Positions 9,630-18,720 of a stretch of 64,000 nucleotides of DNA are shown here, piece after piece. Under the pieces are notes generated by a model. It was not told the DNA's origin and ran no database searches. It saw nothing but the letters and a program-made list of their open reading frames with translations. This DNA is from Ectopseudomonas composti. GTDB lineage: Bacteria > Pseudomonadota > Gammaproteobacteria > Pseudomonadales > Pseudomonadaceae. Made by a program: the position numbers and the translations under genes. Where the stretch lies: the NCBI RefSeq assembly GCF_001567565.1, contig NZ_LSSW01000013.1, positions 211,801 through 275,800 of the forward strand. Reading direction: 5' to 3'. How positions within the stretch are numbered: the first letter of the stretch is position 1; each line of letters opens with the position of its first letter.

Positions 9630-10643
9630 ATGCAAGAGCTGTCGCTGGCAGCCAATCCATTGACCGAGTTGCTGGACGCTCTGGTCAGGCAGTTTCAGGG
9701 GCTTTTCGACCTCAACGGGCGCATCGGCCTGCTCTTCATCCTGCTTTCCTACAGCGTGGCCTACCTGCTTTATCGCCAGCGCCGCGTGGGCAGTGGCTGC
9801 GCATCGTTCTGGCAGTTCATCGGTGGACGACAGGTGCTGCTGCATCCGTCGGCGCTGCTCGACTACCGCTACTACTTCGTGCGCGCACTGCTACGTGTGG
9901 TGCTGATCGTTCCGGTGATCGGCCTGGTAGACCCCCATGTGCTGCATTCGGCTGACTACATGGCCTTCTTCACCCGGCTCTGGGGCGCCCGGCCGCAGCT
10001 GGGAGAGAACCTCGGCCTGAGCCTGTTCTATGGCCTCGGCGTGTTCCTGATCAACGACTTCGCCAGCTACTGGACGCATCGCGCCTTTCACTCGCGCTGG
10101 TTGTGGGAGTTTCACAAGGTTCACCACGTTGCGCCCGTGCTGGTGCCGCTGACGGCCAGCCGCGTGCATGTCGTGGAAAAGCTCGCCGATAGCCTGCTCA
10201 CCCTGGTACTGCTTGGCGCCTACTCCGGGGCGTTCTGGTATCTGTGCGGGGGCGAGGTCAGCCGCTATACCTTGTTCGGCGTCACCTATCTGGTATTCAT
10301 CTTCAACTGCCTGGCGGCCAACCTGCGCCATACGCACATCTGGCTTTCCTTCGGGCCCAGGTTGGAGCACGTGCTCAACAGCCCGGCGCAGCATCAGATT
10401 CATCACAGCGATGCCCCGCACCATTTCCACAGGAACTTCGGCACCAACCTGTCGATCTGGGACTGGATGTTCGGCACGCTCTACACCACCACGCACACCC
10501 CGGAGCGCCTCAGCTTCGGCACGGCCGAGCGCGATGCGCATCGCTACCAGAGCCTTTACAGCCTGATCGTGCTGCCCTTCATCGACACCACCCGCAAGCT
10601 GCTGGAAAGCACCGACAACCGAGGCCTGCGCCGCAGGGTGTAG
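9630..10643 (+). CDS. Sterol desaturase / fatty acid hydroxylase family membrane protein
   Basis: A 337-residue integral membrane protein with four to five hydrophobic helices and the three histidine clusters that bind the di-iron centre: HRAFH with nearby FHKVHH, HTHIW, and HQIHH. The ATG at 9630 is preferred over an upstream TTG because GGGGGAGG lies nine bases before it. Family members hydroxylate or desaturate lipids using O2; the substrate here is unknown. It could form an operon with the upstream methyltransferase, but the 85-base gap leaves room for its own promoter. Confidence 0.85.
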   Translation: MQELSLAANPLTELLDALVRQFQGLFDLNGRIGLLFILLSYSVAYLLYRQRRVGSGCASFWQFIGGRQVLLHPSALLDYRYYFVRALLRVVLIVPVIGLVDPHVLHSADYMAFFTRLWGARPQLGENLGLSLFYGLGVFLINDFASYWTHRAFHSRWLWEFHKVHHVAPVLVPLTASRVHVVEKLADSLLTLVLLGAYSGAFWYLCGGEVSRYTLFGVTYLVFIFNCLAANLRHTHIWLSFGPRLEHVLNSPAQHQIHHSDAPHHFHRNFGTNLSIWDWMFGTLYTTTHTPERLSFGTAERDAHRYQSLYSLIVLPFIDTTRKLLESTDNRGLRRRV

Positions 10644-10680
10644 CGCGTGGCGGTGCGCCCCTCCACGGCGCGGGTGGCCG

Positions 10681-11382
10681 TCACGCCGGCTGCTCGACGC
10701 GCTCGGTTTGCAATAAACGCTGCAGCTCGGCTACCAGTGCATCGACCTTGTTCAAACCCCGTGCGACCGATTCGGCGAGCAGCTCGCCGCCGACTTCCTG
10801 ACCCTCGATGGCGATCTGGTGCACGCGGGTGAGGCCGATGAAGCCGAGCGCGGTGATCAGGTTCGGCTCCAGATGGTTCATGTGCGCCATCTCGCCGCCC
10901 GCATCGAAACCAATGCCACCGCGTGCGGTGAGAATCACCACATCACGCGGCCGGTCGGCCAGCATGGGGACATAGGGATCGAGCGGGTTGCTCTCGTCCA
11001 ATTCCACCGTACGGCCGGGGCGCACTACCTGGTCGATCCACGCCTTGAGCGCTGCCGGCATGCCGAAGTTGTACAGCGGTGTGCCGATCACCAGCACGTC
11101 GGCGGCAATCAACTCATCGACCAGGCGATCGCTTTCGGCCAGTGTGTCGCGCATCCAGGCCTCGCGCTTTGGCTCGGCAGTGAAGGACGAGGCGATCCAG
11201 TCGTGGCTGATGATCGACGGCGGGTTCTGGCCGATGTCGCGGTAGGTGATGAGGTCCAGCGGGCGGCGTGCCTGCCACTGGCTGACGAAGCGATGGCTGA
11301 GGTTACGGCTGTGCGAGCCGTGCTGAACCTTGCCGGCGAGGCCGGGGCGGGCGCTGGCATCGAGGTGCAGAATATGGGGCAT
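10681..11382 (-). CDS. azoR: FMN-dependent NADH-azoreductase
   Basis: A 233-residue flavodoxin-fold protein. The start at 11382 is supported by AGGAGA six bases upstream. Visible motifs are LHLDASARPG at the start, the FMN-contact loop GTPLYNFGMPAALKAWIDQV, and ILTARGGIGFD. AzoR enzymes reduce quinones and azo compounds by two-electron transfer from NAD(P)H. It is divergent from a GcvA-type LysR gene (119 bases between starts), the usual azoR arrangement, so that regulator probably controls it. Confidence 0.9.
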   Translation of the reverse strand: MPHILHLDASARPGLAGKVQHGSHSRNLSHRFVSQWQARRPLDLITYRDIGQNPPSIISHDWIASSFTAEPKREAWMRDTLAESDRLVDELIAADVLVIGTPLYNFGMPAALKAWIDQVVRPGRTVELDESNPLDPYVPMLADRPRDVVILTARGGIGFDAGGEMAHMNHLEPNLITALGFIGLTRVHQIAIEGQEVGGELLAESVARGLNKVDALVAELQRLLQTERVEQPA

Positions 11383-11501
11383 GGCGAGTCTCCTGATTGA
11401 ATTTGAATTCATCTGTGATTGGCAGCAGACTCAGGCTAAGTTCGCCAATGGCTGGCGACAAACGAGCAATTTTTTTCGTAACGGATGAGGAAAGTTCAGC
11501 T

Positions 11502-12401
11502 ATGAGCCGGCGCAGGCTACCTCCGCTTTCCGCTTTGCGTGCCTTCGAGGCGGCGGCTCGCCACGAAAGCGCCAAGCAGGCCGCGGAAGAACTCTCGGTC
11601 ACCGCTACAGCGATCAGCCACCAGATTCGCGCGCTGGAAGATGCCCTCGGCGTCCCGCTGTTCGTGCGCAAGCCGCGCCAGCTAGAGCTGAACATGGCCG
11701 GACGCGAGTTGCAGCAGGTGCTGGAAAGCGCCTTCGACAGCATCGGCGCAGCGGTCGAACGGCTCAGCGCCGCACCGCGCCGGCGGGCCGTCACCCTCAG
11801 CACCACGCCCGCCGTGGCGGTGCGCTGGCTGCTGTCCTGGGTCTGCCTGCTGCGCGACTCCCACCCGGATATCGACCTGCGCATTCATGCCTCGCACGAG
11901 CCGGTGGCGCTCGATGGCGTCACCGCCGATATCGCCATTCGCTATGGCGACGGCCGCTGGCCCGGGCTAGTGGCGGAAAAACTCTTCGACAACACCTTCA
12001 TCCCCGCCTGCAGCCCTCTGCTGAACCTGCACGACGCCGCAGAGCTGCCCGGGCATTCGCTGATCCACTTTCGTAACCAGGCGGCGATTTCCTCGCCTAT
12101 CGATTGGGCCATCTGGCAGAAGAAGGCCCAGGTGCCGGGGCTGGACGTCGCTGCCGGACTGGTGTTCTCCGACGAGACCCACGCCGTTTCGGCTGCCGTC
12201 GGCGCCCAGGGGGTGGCGCTGATGAGCCGGCAGCTGATCGAGGACGAGCTACGCGAGGGCAGGCTGGTGCAGCCCTTCGGCCCGGAGCTGGAGGGCAAGC
12301 CGTTCTTTCTGGTGTACCCGGAAAGCCGCCGCAATGACCCGAGTATTCAGGCGGTGAGGGAATGGATCCTGACGGTGCCGGGTGGCTTGTGTTCGATCTG
12401 A
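11502..12401 (+). CDS. LysR family regulator, GcvA-like
   Basis: A 299-residue LysR-type regulator of the GcvA subfamily, beginning MSRRRLPPLSALRAFEAAAR with the helix-turn-helix at about 18-65 (SAKQAAEELSVTATAISHQI). I used the ATG at 11502, where family similarity begins. The effector domain carries the typical ADIAIRYGDGRWPGL. It lies divergent to azoR and is the likely regulator of that gene; the inducer, perhaps a quinone or electrophile, is inference. Confidence 0.88.
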   Translation: MSRRRLPPLSALRAFEAAARHESAKQAAEELSVTATAISHQIRALEDALGVPLFVRKPRQLELNMAGRELQQVLESAFDSIGAAVERLSAAPRRRAVTLSTTPAVAVRWLLSWVCLLRDSHPDIDLRIHASHEPVALDGVTADIAIRYGDGRWPGLVAEKLFDNTFIPACSPLLNLHDAAELPGHSLIHFRNQAAISSPIDWAIWQKKAQVPGLDVAAGLVFSDETHAVSAAVGAQGVALMSRQLIEDELREGRLVQPFGPELEGKPFFLVYPESRRNDPSIQAVREWILTVPGGLCSI

Positions 12402-12436
12402 CGACCAGTCATCCAGGGCCTGGCGGGTTGAGCCTG

Positions 12437-12456
12437 AGCCGGGCATCGGCCCGGCT
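12437..12456. terminator. Hairpin between convergent genes
   Basis: A perfect 8-base stem AGCCGGGC / GCCCGGCT with the loop ATCG lies between the LysR stop at 12401 and the stop of the reverse-strand gene at 12463. No T-run follows on the + strand. Confidence 0.45.
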
Positions 12457-12462
12457 GAGCGC

Positions 12463-12948
12463 TCAATAATAAATATCCTCTGCGGCATGCTTTCTCTGTC
12501 GCATCAAGGCAAAGAACGACAAGCCCAGGAGCAGGAGAATCGCTGTCGAGCAGCCCAGGAAGACCTTGGCGTCCGCGCCGCTGGCTTGGTAAGTGGCTTG
12601 GGTCATCTTTATCGACGGTGACCAGGTGGAGTGGATCAAGGGAATCTTGTCGTCGATGGCGTACGCAGCAGGGTCGTACTGAGTGTTCTGCGTGTAGGTA
12701 TCGGCGAAGGATATTCCGTCCGCCTCATAGCGGTAGGTGATGATGTTCAGGGCGGGGTTGGGCGTGTTCTGTATCTCGGTGATGCGGGCTTGGGTCTGCT
12801 GATTGCCGAGCAGCATGAACAGGGCGGTGGCGCCGTGGTTGCTCATGAGGGCGAGAATGGCGAGGGGGATGATCGCTATCAACGACAGTGTGGATAGCGT
12901 GGTGAGGAAGTCTCTTTTTTCTTCCCGTGGGTAATACATACGCGGCAT
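12463..12948 (-). CDS. DUF3592-like membrane protein
   Basis: About 161 residues from the ATG at 12948 (12939 is equally possible; neither has a strong ribosome site). One membrane helix lies near the N-terminus (LIAIIPLAILALMSN) and one near the C-terminus (FLGCSTAILLLLGLSFFALM). Between them is an extracytoplasmic beta-rich segment with ITYRYEADGISFADTYTQN, which fits the DUF3592 layout. The function is unknown. It is preceded after about 50 bases by the stop of a downstream-reading FAD oxidoreductase gene on the same strand, so co-transcription is possible. Confidence 0.65.
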   Translation of the reverse strand: MPRMYYPREEKRDFLTTLSTLSLIAIIPLAILALMSNHGATALFMLLGNQQTQARITEIQNTPNPALNIITYRYEADGISFADTYTQNTQYDPAAYAIDDKIPLIHSTWSPSIKMTQATYQASGADAKVFLGCSTAILLLLGLSFFALMRQRKHAAEDIYY

Positions 12949-12996
12949 CCGTTGGTTCAAGGTGAGGTGCGCCGGGCGTGGCGGCGCGATTATCAA

Positions 12997-14409
12997 TCAG
13001 TGGCTTGATGCGGCGGTTGTCCCGGCGTCGGGCTGCCGGTAATAGGCATCCCACAGCTTGTTGCGGAATTTGTTGGTCGGGTCGACGTGCCGTTTCAGCG
13101 CGAAGAAGGCCTCGGCACCGGGGTAGGCGGCGAGAAACTGCTCACGGCTGGCGTGGATTTGATACGGCAGGTAGTAGCTGCCCTGATGAGCGATGGCCAG
13201 GTCGATCAGCTGCCGTGTCCAGTCGGCTACGGCGGCGCGTTCGCTGGGTGAGACGCCCTGTCGGTAGTAGAGCACCAGCGCGAAGGTGTCTTCGCGAGCC
13301 CAGGCCAGCAGCGTGCCCGGGTCGGCCTTGGCATGGCGAATGGAGATATTGGCGACCTTGACCTTGTGCGCCTTGAGCACATCCTTCATGCCCGCGACGA
13401 AGTGCTCCAGCTGCGCTTCGGGAACGAAATATTCCTGCAGCACATAGCTGTAGTCGGGGCCGGAGATGGGCTGCAGCTCACGTACATCGAGGCTGGCCTC
13501 ATGGTTGCGCCACTGCACCTGCGGTCGCTTGAGCAGCAGCGGGTCGACCAGGTTTTCGCGCACCTTCGCGCCGCCATTGCTGCTGGCCACCGCCAGCGCC
13601 GCGCGCATGGCCTTGTAGTCGCGGTCCAGTGGTACCAGGCGCTCGGTGACGGTCAGTGGTGCGTCCGTACGCAGGTAGGACACGGCGCGAACGCTGTCGT
13701 AATCGTCGGTGTAGAGAATGCCGTTGTGCATCACCATGTCCGGGTTGCCGCTGACCTGACTGGCGAAGAACTGCGCATAGTCACTGAGCGGCATGAGTTG
13801 CGTCTGGCGCACCAGCTTGCTGTTCTCCACCAGTGGCAGAGTCGCTTCGACGATGACGCCCAGGCCGCCATAGCCGCCGATGGCGCCATGGAACAGCTCG
13901 CTGTTGTGCGTCGGGCTGGCGTCCACCACCTGGCCGTCGGCCAACACCAGGCGCAACGAGCGCACGCCAAGCACCAACGGCCCCTGGCCGACGTAACGGC
14001 CATGGGCATTGACGCTGAGGGCGCCGCCGACGGTGAAATTGGCGTAGGACTGCATGATCTGCGGCGACAGACCGTGTGGGTCGATGTACTCCAGCACTTC
14101 GCGCCAGGTGATGCCGGCCTGCACGCGAATCTCCCGGCGCTGCGCGGAGAACGCCAGCACCCGGTTGAAACGGCGCATGTCCAGTTGCAGGGCCTGCTCG
14201 GTAGCGGTCTGCCCACCCATGCTGTAGCGCCCGCCGCCAATGGCGATGGGCCCGGCGTGCCCGCGCACCGCTGCGACGATCTGCTCGAGCTCGGTAGGCG
14301 CCAGCACCTGCGTCACTGCGATGGGATTCATGCCGCTGACGTCGTTGACGATTTCCACGGCGTGCGCGGCCTGGCACAGCAGCAGGATCAGAAGGGGGAG
14401 GATACGCAT
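12997..14409 (-). CDS. Secreted FAD-binding oxidoreductase (PCMH / aldonolactone oxidase type)
   Basis: A 470-residue protein with a Sec signal peptide (MRILPLLILLLCQAAHA), preceded by AAGGAA, which sets the start at 14409. The FAD-binding type 4 (p-cresol methylhydroxylase-like) domain covers roughly residues 40-210: PIAIGGGRYSMGGQTATEQ, VQAGITWREVLEYI, FTVGGALSVNAHGRYVGQGP. The C-terminal half resembles the substrate domain of D-arabinono-lactone or cytokinin oxidases. An exported flavoprotein suggests oxidation of an alcohol or sugar derivative in the periplasm; the substrate is unknown. Confidence 0.8.
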   Translation of the reverse strand: MRILPLLILLLCQAAHAVEIVNDVSGMNPIAVTQVLAPTELEQIVAAVRGHAGPIAIGGGRYSMGGQTATEQALQLDMRRFNRVLAFSAQRREIRVQAGITWREVLEYIDPHGLSPQIMQSYANFTVGGALSVNAHGRYVGQGPLVLGVRSLRLVLADGQVVDASPTHNSELFHGAIGGYGGLGVIVEATLPLVENSKLVRQTQLMPLSDYAQFFASQVSGNPDMVMHNGILYTDDYDSVRAVSYLRTDAPLTVTERLVPLDRDYKAMRAALAVASSNGGAKVRENLVDPLLLKRPQVQWRNHEASLDVRELQPISGPDYSYVLQEYFVPEAQLEHFVAGMKDVLKAHKVKVANISIRHAKADPGTLLAWAREDTFALVLYYRQGVSPSERAAVADWTRQLIDLAIAHQGSYYLPYQIHASREQFLAAYPGAEAFFALKRHVDPTNKFRNKLWDAYYRQPDAGTTAASSH

Positions 14410-14665
14410 CGGACTTCCTTGTTCGCAGTAGTGAAACGGCGATTGCTTGCCTTGCCGGTACGGCCAGGCCGGCGCCATCGGGCGAGCGCCCCCGTGCATT
14501 GTTCCTCAGTTGCTGATGCGAGTGCCAATTGAAATATCGACGCTGCCGCAAACGCCGGTTTGTGGCTCATGGGTGAGCCATCGCGGCCACACGTCCGCCC
14601 CGGGCATGCAGGCAGATCTTGCAGCTACCCGGTGGCTCGTGCTCGCAGCAGCCGCCAGCCGCGAC

Positions 14666-15523
14666 TCAGGCCGGCAACGGCTGGCGCACGCGCAAGGTGA
14701 CGCCGGCATGCACTGCCAGTGTGGCGATCACCAGGGCGCCACCGTAGAGCGTGGCGTTGGCCGGCGTTTCCTGCAGGAAGTACCAGACCCAGAGCGTGCC
14801 CAGCACGCTTTCCAGCAGGTAGAACAGCGCAACCTCGGCGGAAGGCAGATAGCGGGTCGCGTTGTTGATCAGCAAGGTGGCCAGCGGCATCTGCACCAGG
14901 CCCATGATGGCCAGCGCCCAGTAGCTCGAGGCGCCCAGGGTGAAGGGCTGCGCGTTGGGCCAGGCAATCAGCGCCGCCGCCAGCCCACCCAGTGCGATCA
15001 GCGGCATGCGCTCCAGGGACGGGTGGCGGCGCAGCAGCGTCAGGTTGGCGCCCACCGCCGCCGAGGACAGCAGGGCATAGCCGTTACCAGCCAGGTCGGT
15101 CGTGTTAAACGCGCCGGCGAACACCAGCATGATGCCCAGCGCCGCCACGCCAATCGCCAGCCAGGTGCGCAGCGCCACCTGTTCGCCGAGAAAGAAGCGG
15201 GTGAACAGCGCCGCGAACAGCGGCGCCGTGCAAAGAATGACCACCACGTTGGCGACCTGGGTATGGATCACCGCCAGCACGAAGAAGATCGAGATCAGCG
15301 CCAGCAGCAGGGCCGAGCAGGCACTGAGCAATGGTTGCGCGCGGACGCTGGCACGGCTCCTGGCCGACAGCGAGAACACGCCCAGGGCTAGGAACATCAG
15401 CAAGCCACGCCAGAACACGATGTTCCAGCCATCGGCCTGCGCCAGGCGTACCAGCAAACCATCGAAGCTGAGAATCACGATGCCGCTGGTGACGAGTAGC
15501 AAACCGCGTGCTGAATCTTTCAT
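14666..15523 (-). CDS. EamA-family (DMT) transporter
   Basis: A 285-residue membrane protein with ten predicted helices arranged as two EamA repeats. Characteristic stretches are FDGLLVRLAQADGWNIVFWR, ANVVVILCTAPLFAALFTRF and FLGEQVALRTWLAIGVAALG. Such proteins export amino acids or other metabolites, but the substrate cannot be read from sequence. It stands alone; the 256 bases downstream, up to the FAD oxidoreductase start, contain no gene. Confidence 0.85.
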   Translation of the reverse strand: MKDSARGLLLVTSGIVILSFDGLLVRLAQADGWNIVFWRGLLMFLALGVFSLSARSRASVRAQPLLSACSALLLALISIFFVLAVIHTQVANVVVILCTAPLFAALFTRFFLGEQVALRTWLAIGVAALGIMLVFAGAFNTTDLAGNGYALLSSAAVGANLTLLRRHPSLERMPLIALGGLAAALIAWPNAQPFTLGASSYWALAIMGLVQMPLATLLINNATRYLPSAEVALFYLLESVLGTLWVWYFLQETPANATLYGGALVIATLAVHAGVTLRVRQPLPA

Positions 15524-15678
15524 CCGTGTGTCCTCGACGTGCCGCTGGTGGGCATCCTATTGCTGCTGGAGGGAGGCTGCCTCGAAATGGTGCACAGCCA
15601 GACGCTGTGTCGATGATGGACGTGGTTTTTGCTGCAGACCTGCCCAGAAGCGCCCCGAGTGCTGCGGTTCGCGACCTG

Positions 15679-16386
15679 CTACTTGCCGGGCTGGACGACG
15701 ATGCCGCGTTTCTTGTTGTACGCGTGCCACTGCGCCAACAGCCAGCCTCCCTGACCGGTGAAGCGCTCGGCCGAACGCGTGCAGGTGCTGATCCGCTCCA
15801 GGCGAAAGTGGCGAAAGTCGTTACGCAGGTCGCACCAGGCGGCCAATACCTGAAAACCGTCGAAATACCCCAGTGCTATGGGGCGCAGTGTGCGCTGGGT
15901 CAGCGATCCCGCTTCATCCGTGTAATCGATCAGCACCTTGCATTCATCGCTGATGGCTTCACGCAGGGCGAATGCCGTGGCGCCGTCATCGCTCGTGGAA
16001 GGGGCGGGCCCGGCAAACAGCGGTGTCTTTTCCAGCTGCGTCTGCGCCTCGACACCAAGCACCGCGCGCAGCTTGCCCTGCACGTTCTGCGCTGCCAGGC
16101 GCAGCGCCGGGTCCGTCCTGCGCTCCACCCAGCGCAGGCCCAGCAGCAACGCCGCCAGCTCTTCCTGGGTGAACATCAGCGTTGGCAGCAGATAACCCGG
16201 CTTCAGCAGGTAGCCGATGCCCGGCTCGCCGTGAATATCGGCGCCCTGGCCCTGCAAGGTGGCAATGTCCCGGTACAGCGTGCGCAGGCTCACGCCCAGC
16301 TCACCGGCGAGCGTCTGGCCGCTGACGGGCAGGCGGTGGTTGCGCAGGATCTGTAGCAGCTTCAGCAATCGTTCGGTGCGTGTCAT
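15679..16386 (-). CDS. YafY-type HTH/WYL transcriptional regulator
   Basis: A 235-residue regulator. The N-terminal winged helix is of HTH_11 type (RLLKLLQILRNHRLPVSGQT, GELGVSLRTLYRDIATLQ). The C-terminal WYL domain spans about residues 135-210 (KVLIDYTDEAGSLTQRTLRP, YFDGFQVLAAWCDLRNDFRH). WYL domains sense ligands or nucleic acids in several known regulators. It is divergent from the VOC-protein gene with 69 bases between starts and a perfect inverted repeat in that gap, so control of itself and the VOC gene is likely. Confidence 0.88.
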   Translation of the reverse strand: MTRTERLLKLLQILRNHRLPVSGQTLAGELGVSLRTLYRDIATLQGQGADIHGEPGIGYLLKPGYLLPTLMFTQEELAALLLGLRWVERRTDPALRLAAQNVQGKLRAVLGVEAQTQLEKTPLFAGPAPSTSDDGATAFALREAISDECKVLIDYTDEAGSLTQRTLRPIALGYFDGFQVLAAWCDLRNDFRHFRLERISTCTRSAERFTGQGGWLLAQWHAYNKKRGIVVQPGK

Positions 16387-16395
16387 TGCACCATG

Positions 16396-16412
16396 CTGAC
16401 AGGATCTGTCAG
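16396..16412. promoter_or_regulatory. Inverted repeat, candidate operator of the WYL regulator
   Basis: CTGACAG-GAT-CTGTCAG, a perfect 7-base inverted repeat with a 3-base centre, lies 10 bases upstream of the regulator start and 44 bases upstream of the VOC gene. Its position between divergent genes fits an autoregulatory operator; this is inference. Confidence 0.5.
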
Positions 16413-16455
16413 TAGGGTCGACTAACGTGAGCCTTCCATTCTCAGGAGGTCCACG

Positions 16456-16827
16456 ATGAACCGTCCCAATCTGTTAATCCTCTACGTTGCCGACCCACTG
16501 CGCAGCAGCGCCTTCTACCGGCAACTGCTGCAACAGGCGCCCACCAGCGAGTTTCCCAGCTTTGTGTCCTTTGCGCTGAGCGACCAGCTGCACCTGGGGC
16601 TGTGGTCGGAGCAGGCGGACAATTTCCAGTCATCCGGCAATGGCCACCGCAGCGAGTTCGGTTACCAGGTCGAGCGTGAGGCCGATGTCGAAATGCTCTA
16701 CGAGCGTTGGCAGGCGTTGGGCGTCGAGATTGAGCAACCCCTGGCCCGTGCGGTGTTCGGGCCGACCTTCGTCGCGCTCGACCCGGACGGCCACCGGCTG
16801 CGCGTGTGCATGCGCGATGCCAGCTGA
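16456..16827 (+). CDS. VOC family protein
   Basis: A 123-residue glyoxalase/bleomycin-resistance/dioxygenase (VOC) fold protein with paired beta-alpha-beta-beta-beta units: LLILYVADPLRSSAFYRQLL, then PTFVALDPDGHRLRVCM at the end. AGGAGG lies upstream of the ATG. It is divergent from the WYL regulator, a common pairing in Pseudomonas. The reaction is unknown; many such proteins bind a metal or small toxic molecule. Confidence 0.85.
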   Translation: MNRPNLLILYVADPLRSSAFYRQLLQQAPTSEFPSFVSFALSDQLHLGLWSEQADNFQSSGNGHRSEFGYQVEREADVEMLYERWQALGVEIEQPLARAVFGPTFVALDPDGHRLRVCMRDAS

Positions 16828-16861
16828 TCGCCGCTGCTGATGGCGCTTGGCGCCTGATGGA

Positions 16862-16882
16862 GCCCCACGCTCGGCGTGGGGC
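16862..16882. terminator. Bidirectional hairpin terminator candidate
   Basis: A perfect 9-base stem (GCCCCACGC / GCGTGGGGC) with the loop TCG lies between the convergent VOC stop (16827) and GNAT stop (16889). No T-run follows. Confidence 0.5.
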
Positions 16883-16888
16883 ATCGCC

Positions 16889-17584
16889 TCAATGCAGCGC
16901 GCGCGAGGGCAGGCGCTCGTCGACCAGTTGTTGCGCCTGCAGGGCAAGCGCATCGAGATGTGCATCGCGCTGTTTTTCCGCCTGCTGCATGGCGCGCTGG
17001 CCGTGCTGCTTGAGCAGGTAGGCGTGGATCTGCCTGACCTCGGTGGAGGCGAACACCGGCGCCAGGTCCGCCACGGCCACCATACCGCTGGAGCGATAGT
17101 CGCGGCTGTTCATCAGCACCTGCGCGCCTTGAGCGGCCAGCACCTGCAGGCCCAGCGCCTCGAACAGCGGCACCTTGTCTGCCGCACAGGCCAGTTCCAG
17201 ATGCGGCCGATGTGCCAGCACGCGCTGCAGCAGCGCGCGGCCGATGCCCTGACGGCGGTGTGCGGCATCTACCGCCAGATAGGCAAGGGTGCAGGCGGCA
17301 GCATCATCGGGGCTGGGCAGGTACAGGGCAAAACCCATTACGCGGGCCGGGTCTTCATCGTCCAGTGCCAGCAGCAACTGCACCGGGCCTTCGGCCTCGC
17401 CGTTCATGCTCTGCAGGTGCAGATGCACCTCGTAGCCGATCACATACTGGTACAGCTGAAACAACGGGTTGCTCGGCTGCAGTGGCACCACGCTGACGTC
17501 ACCGAAGTAGTCCACCACCATCTGCAGCACCTGACTCTTCAGGGACTCGGGCGGCGGGCTGCTGAGGTGGGAGAGGGTAAACAT
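16889..17584 (-). CDS. GNAT family N-acetyltransferase
   Basis: A 231-residue protein with the GNAT acetyl-CoA-binding signature AHRRQGIGRALLQRVLA after LAYLAVD, around residues 105-130. The last 60 residues form an extra charged helical tail (QHGQRAMQQAEKQRDAHLD). The acceptor substrate is unknown. It is monocistronic, with an upstream non-coding gap of about 80 bases before the stop of the next gene. Confidence 0.82.
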   Translation of the reverse strand: MFTLSHLSSPPPESLKSQVLQMVVDYFGDVSVVPLQPSNPLFQLYQYVIGYEVHLHLQSMNGEAEGPVQLLLALDDEDPARVMGFALYLPSPDDAAACTLAYLAVDAAHRRQGIGRALLQRVLAHRPHLELACAADKVPLFEALGLQVLAAQGAQVLMNSRDYRSSGMVAVADLAPVFASTEVRQIHAYLLKQHGQRAMQQAEKQRDAHLDALALQAQQLVDERLPSRALH

Positions 17585-17662
17585 CGGCAGATCGGCTCCG
17601 CGAAAAAGGCGTGGTCGGGCATTGTAACCGCACGCAGCTGCGCTGCCCCTACGGCGCTGTTT

Positions 17663-18472
17663 TCATCCGCCGCTGATGCTCGCCGCAGTGGCGCGCTGCG
17701 TGTTCAATCTGCTGTTAGCCGCATTGCGACATCCGTGTTGTTCAGCTCTCGCCAGATAGTCTGCGGCTTTAACTGGATCGCTGCCGCGCATGTATATGGC
17801 GAGCATGAAAAACGCCTCTGCTCTTGTCTCTTCAAGTGTCATTAGTGGAGGGGAGAGCGCTTGCATACGTTGCAGTGGCGTCAACTGCTCAAGACCGTTG
17901 AACAGGCTGTCGATGTCACGCACGGGGCAACTGGGTAATACAAAACCTACCAGTGGATAGAAAGAGGTATAACGGTCCGTCATCTCAACGGTCACTGCCA
18001 GCTGTGCATGCGCCTGTTCAACTGCCTTGAGCATGGCTGAAAAGCCTTTTTCCTTGTTCAAGGTTGAGCAGTAACTGGCTTGAGCGAGGGCTGCTGCTTG
18101 CAGGCTCTGTTTTGCCGCCTGGGCCAGTAATCTGCAGGCCTCCAGTTTTATGCCGTTTTGCTTGTCGCTACTCTGAGCCGCTTGCTGGATGAGGGCGTGC
18201 GCATAGAGAAACTGGCCAGGTGGGAAGCCCAGGTCTGATGAGGCTTTTAATTGCTCAATGTAGGTTGGCGCGTACTCGTTCAGCGATGAACGCGTGGCTC
18301 CGCGGTTTTGCTCGCTCTTGCCGGTTTCTTCGAGCTGCTCCAGGGCCATTACGACCTTTTCGCCGACCTTGATAGCCGCCAGGTACTGATCTAATCCCGG
18401 TTCAGTGTTGGCACTGCCATATGAGCTGTTCAGCAAGCTTGCCAGAAATAGTGTGCAACTGAGCTTTTTCAT
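17663..18472 (-). CDS. Secreted hypothetical protein, helical repeat type
   Basis: 269 residues from the ATG at 18472, chosen because it yields a signal peptide (MKKLSCTLFLASLLNSSYGS). The body is alpha-helical with Sel1/TPR-like features (LEACRLLAQAAKQSLQAAAL, AADYLARAEQHGCRNA). Base composition is visibly less GC-rich than in its neighbours, suggesting acquisition. I do not recognise a specific family. It probably acts in the periplasm. Confidence 0.6.
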   Translation of the reverse strand: MKKLSCTLFLASLLNSSYGSANTEPGLDQYLAAIKVGEKVVMALEQLEETGKSEQNRGATRSSLNEYAPTYIEQLKASSDLGFPPGQFLYAHALIQQAAQSSDKQNGIKLEACRLLAQAAKQSLQAAALAQASYCSTLNKEKGFSAMLKAVEQAHAQLAVTVEMTDRYTSFYPLVGFVLPSCPVRDIDSLFNGLEQLTPLQRMQALSPPLMTLEETRAEAFFMLAIYMRGSDPVKAADYLARAEQHGCRNAANSRLNTQRATAASISGG

Positions 18473-18720
18473 GAAAGTTGGGGTGTCCTGCCCTTTACGC
18501 CTATGTAAACAAGGCCGCACAAGCTGAGTGACGTGGAGGACGATCCGAGCGCCCATCACGGTGGTCTCTACAAGATGGGACCCACTTGCCAGCAAGAGAA
18601 TCGTGCGCGGCAGGAGCCTATACCGTGTCGGCGCTGCTGGTGGTGTTACACGTCACGAGTGAGCGAGCCGGTTGCTCAGTTAATATGGCGCCGTAGCATA
18701 TTCAGAGCCAAAGGAGCCCC

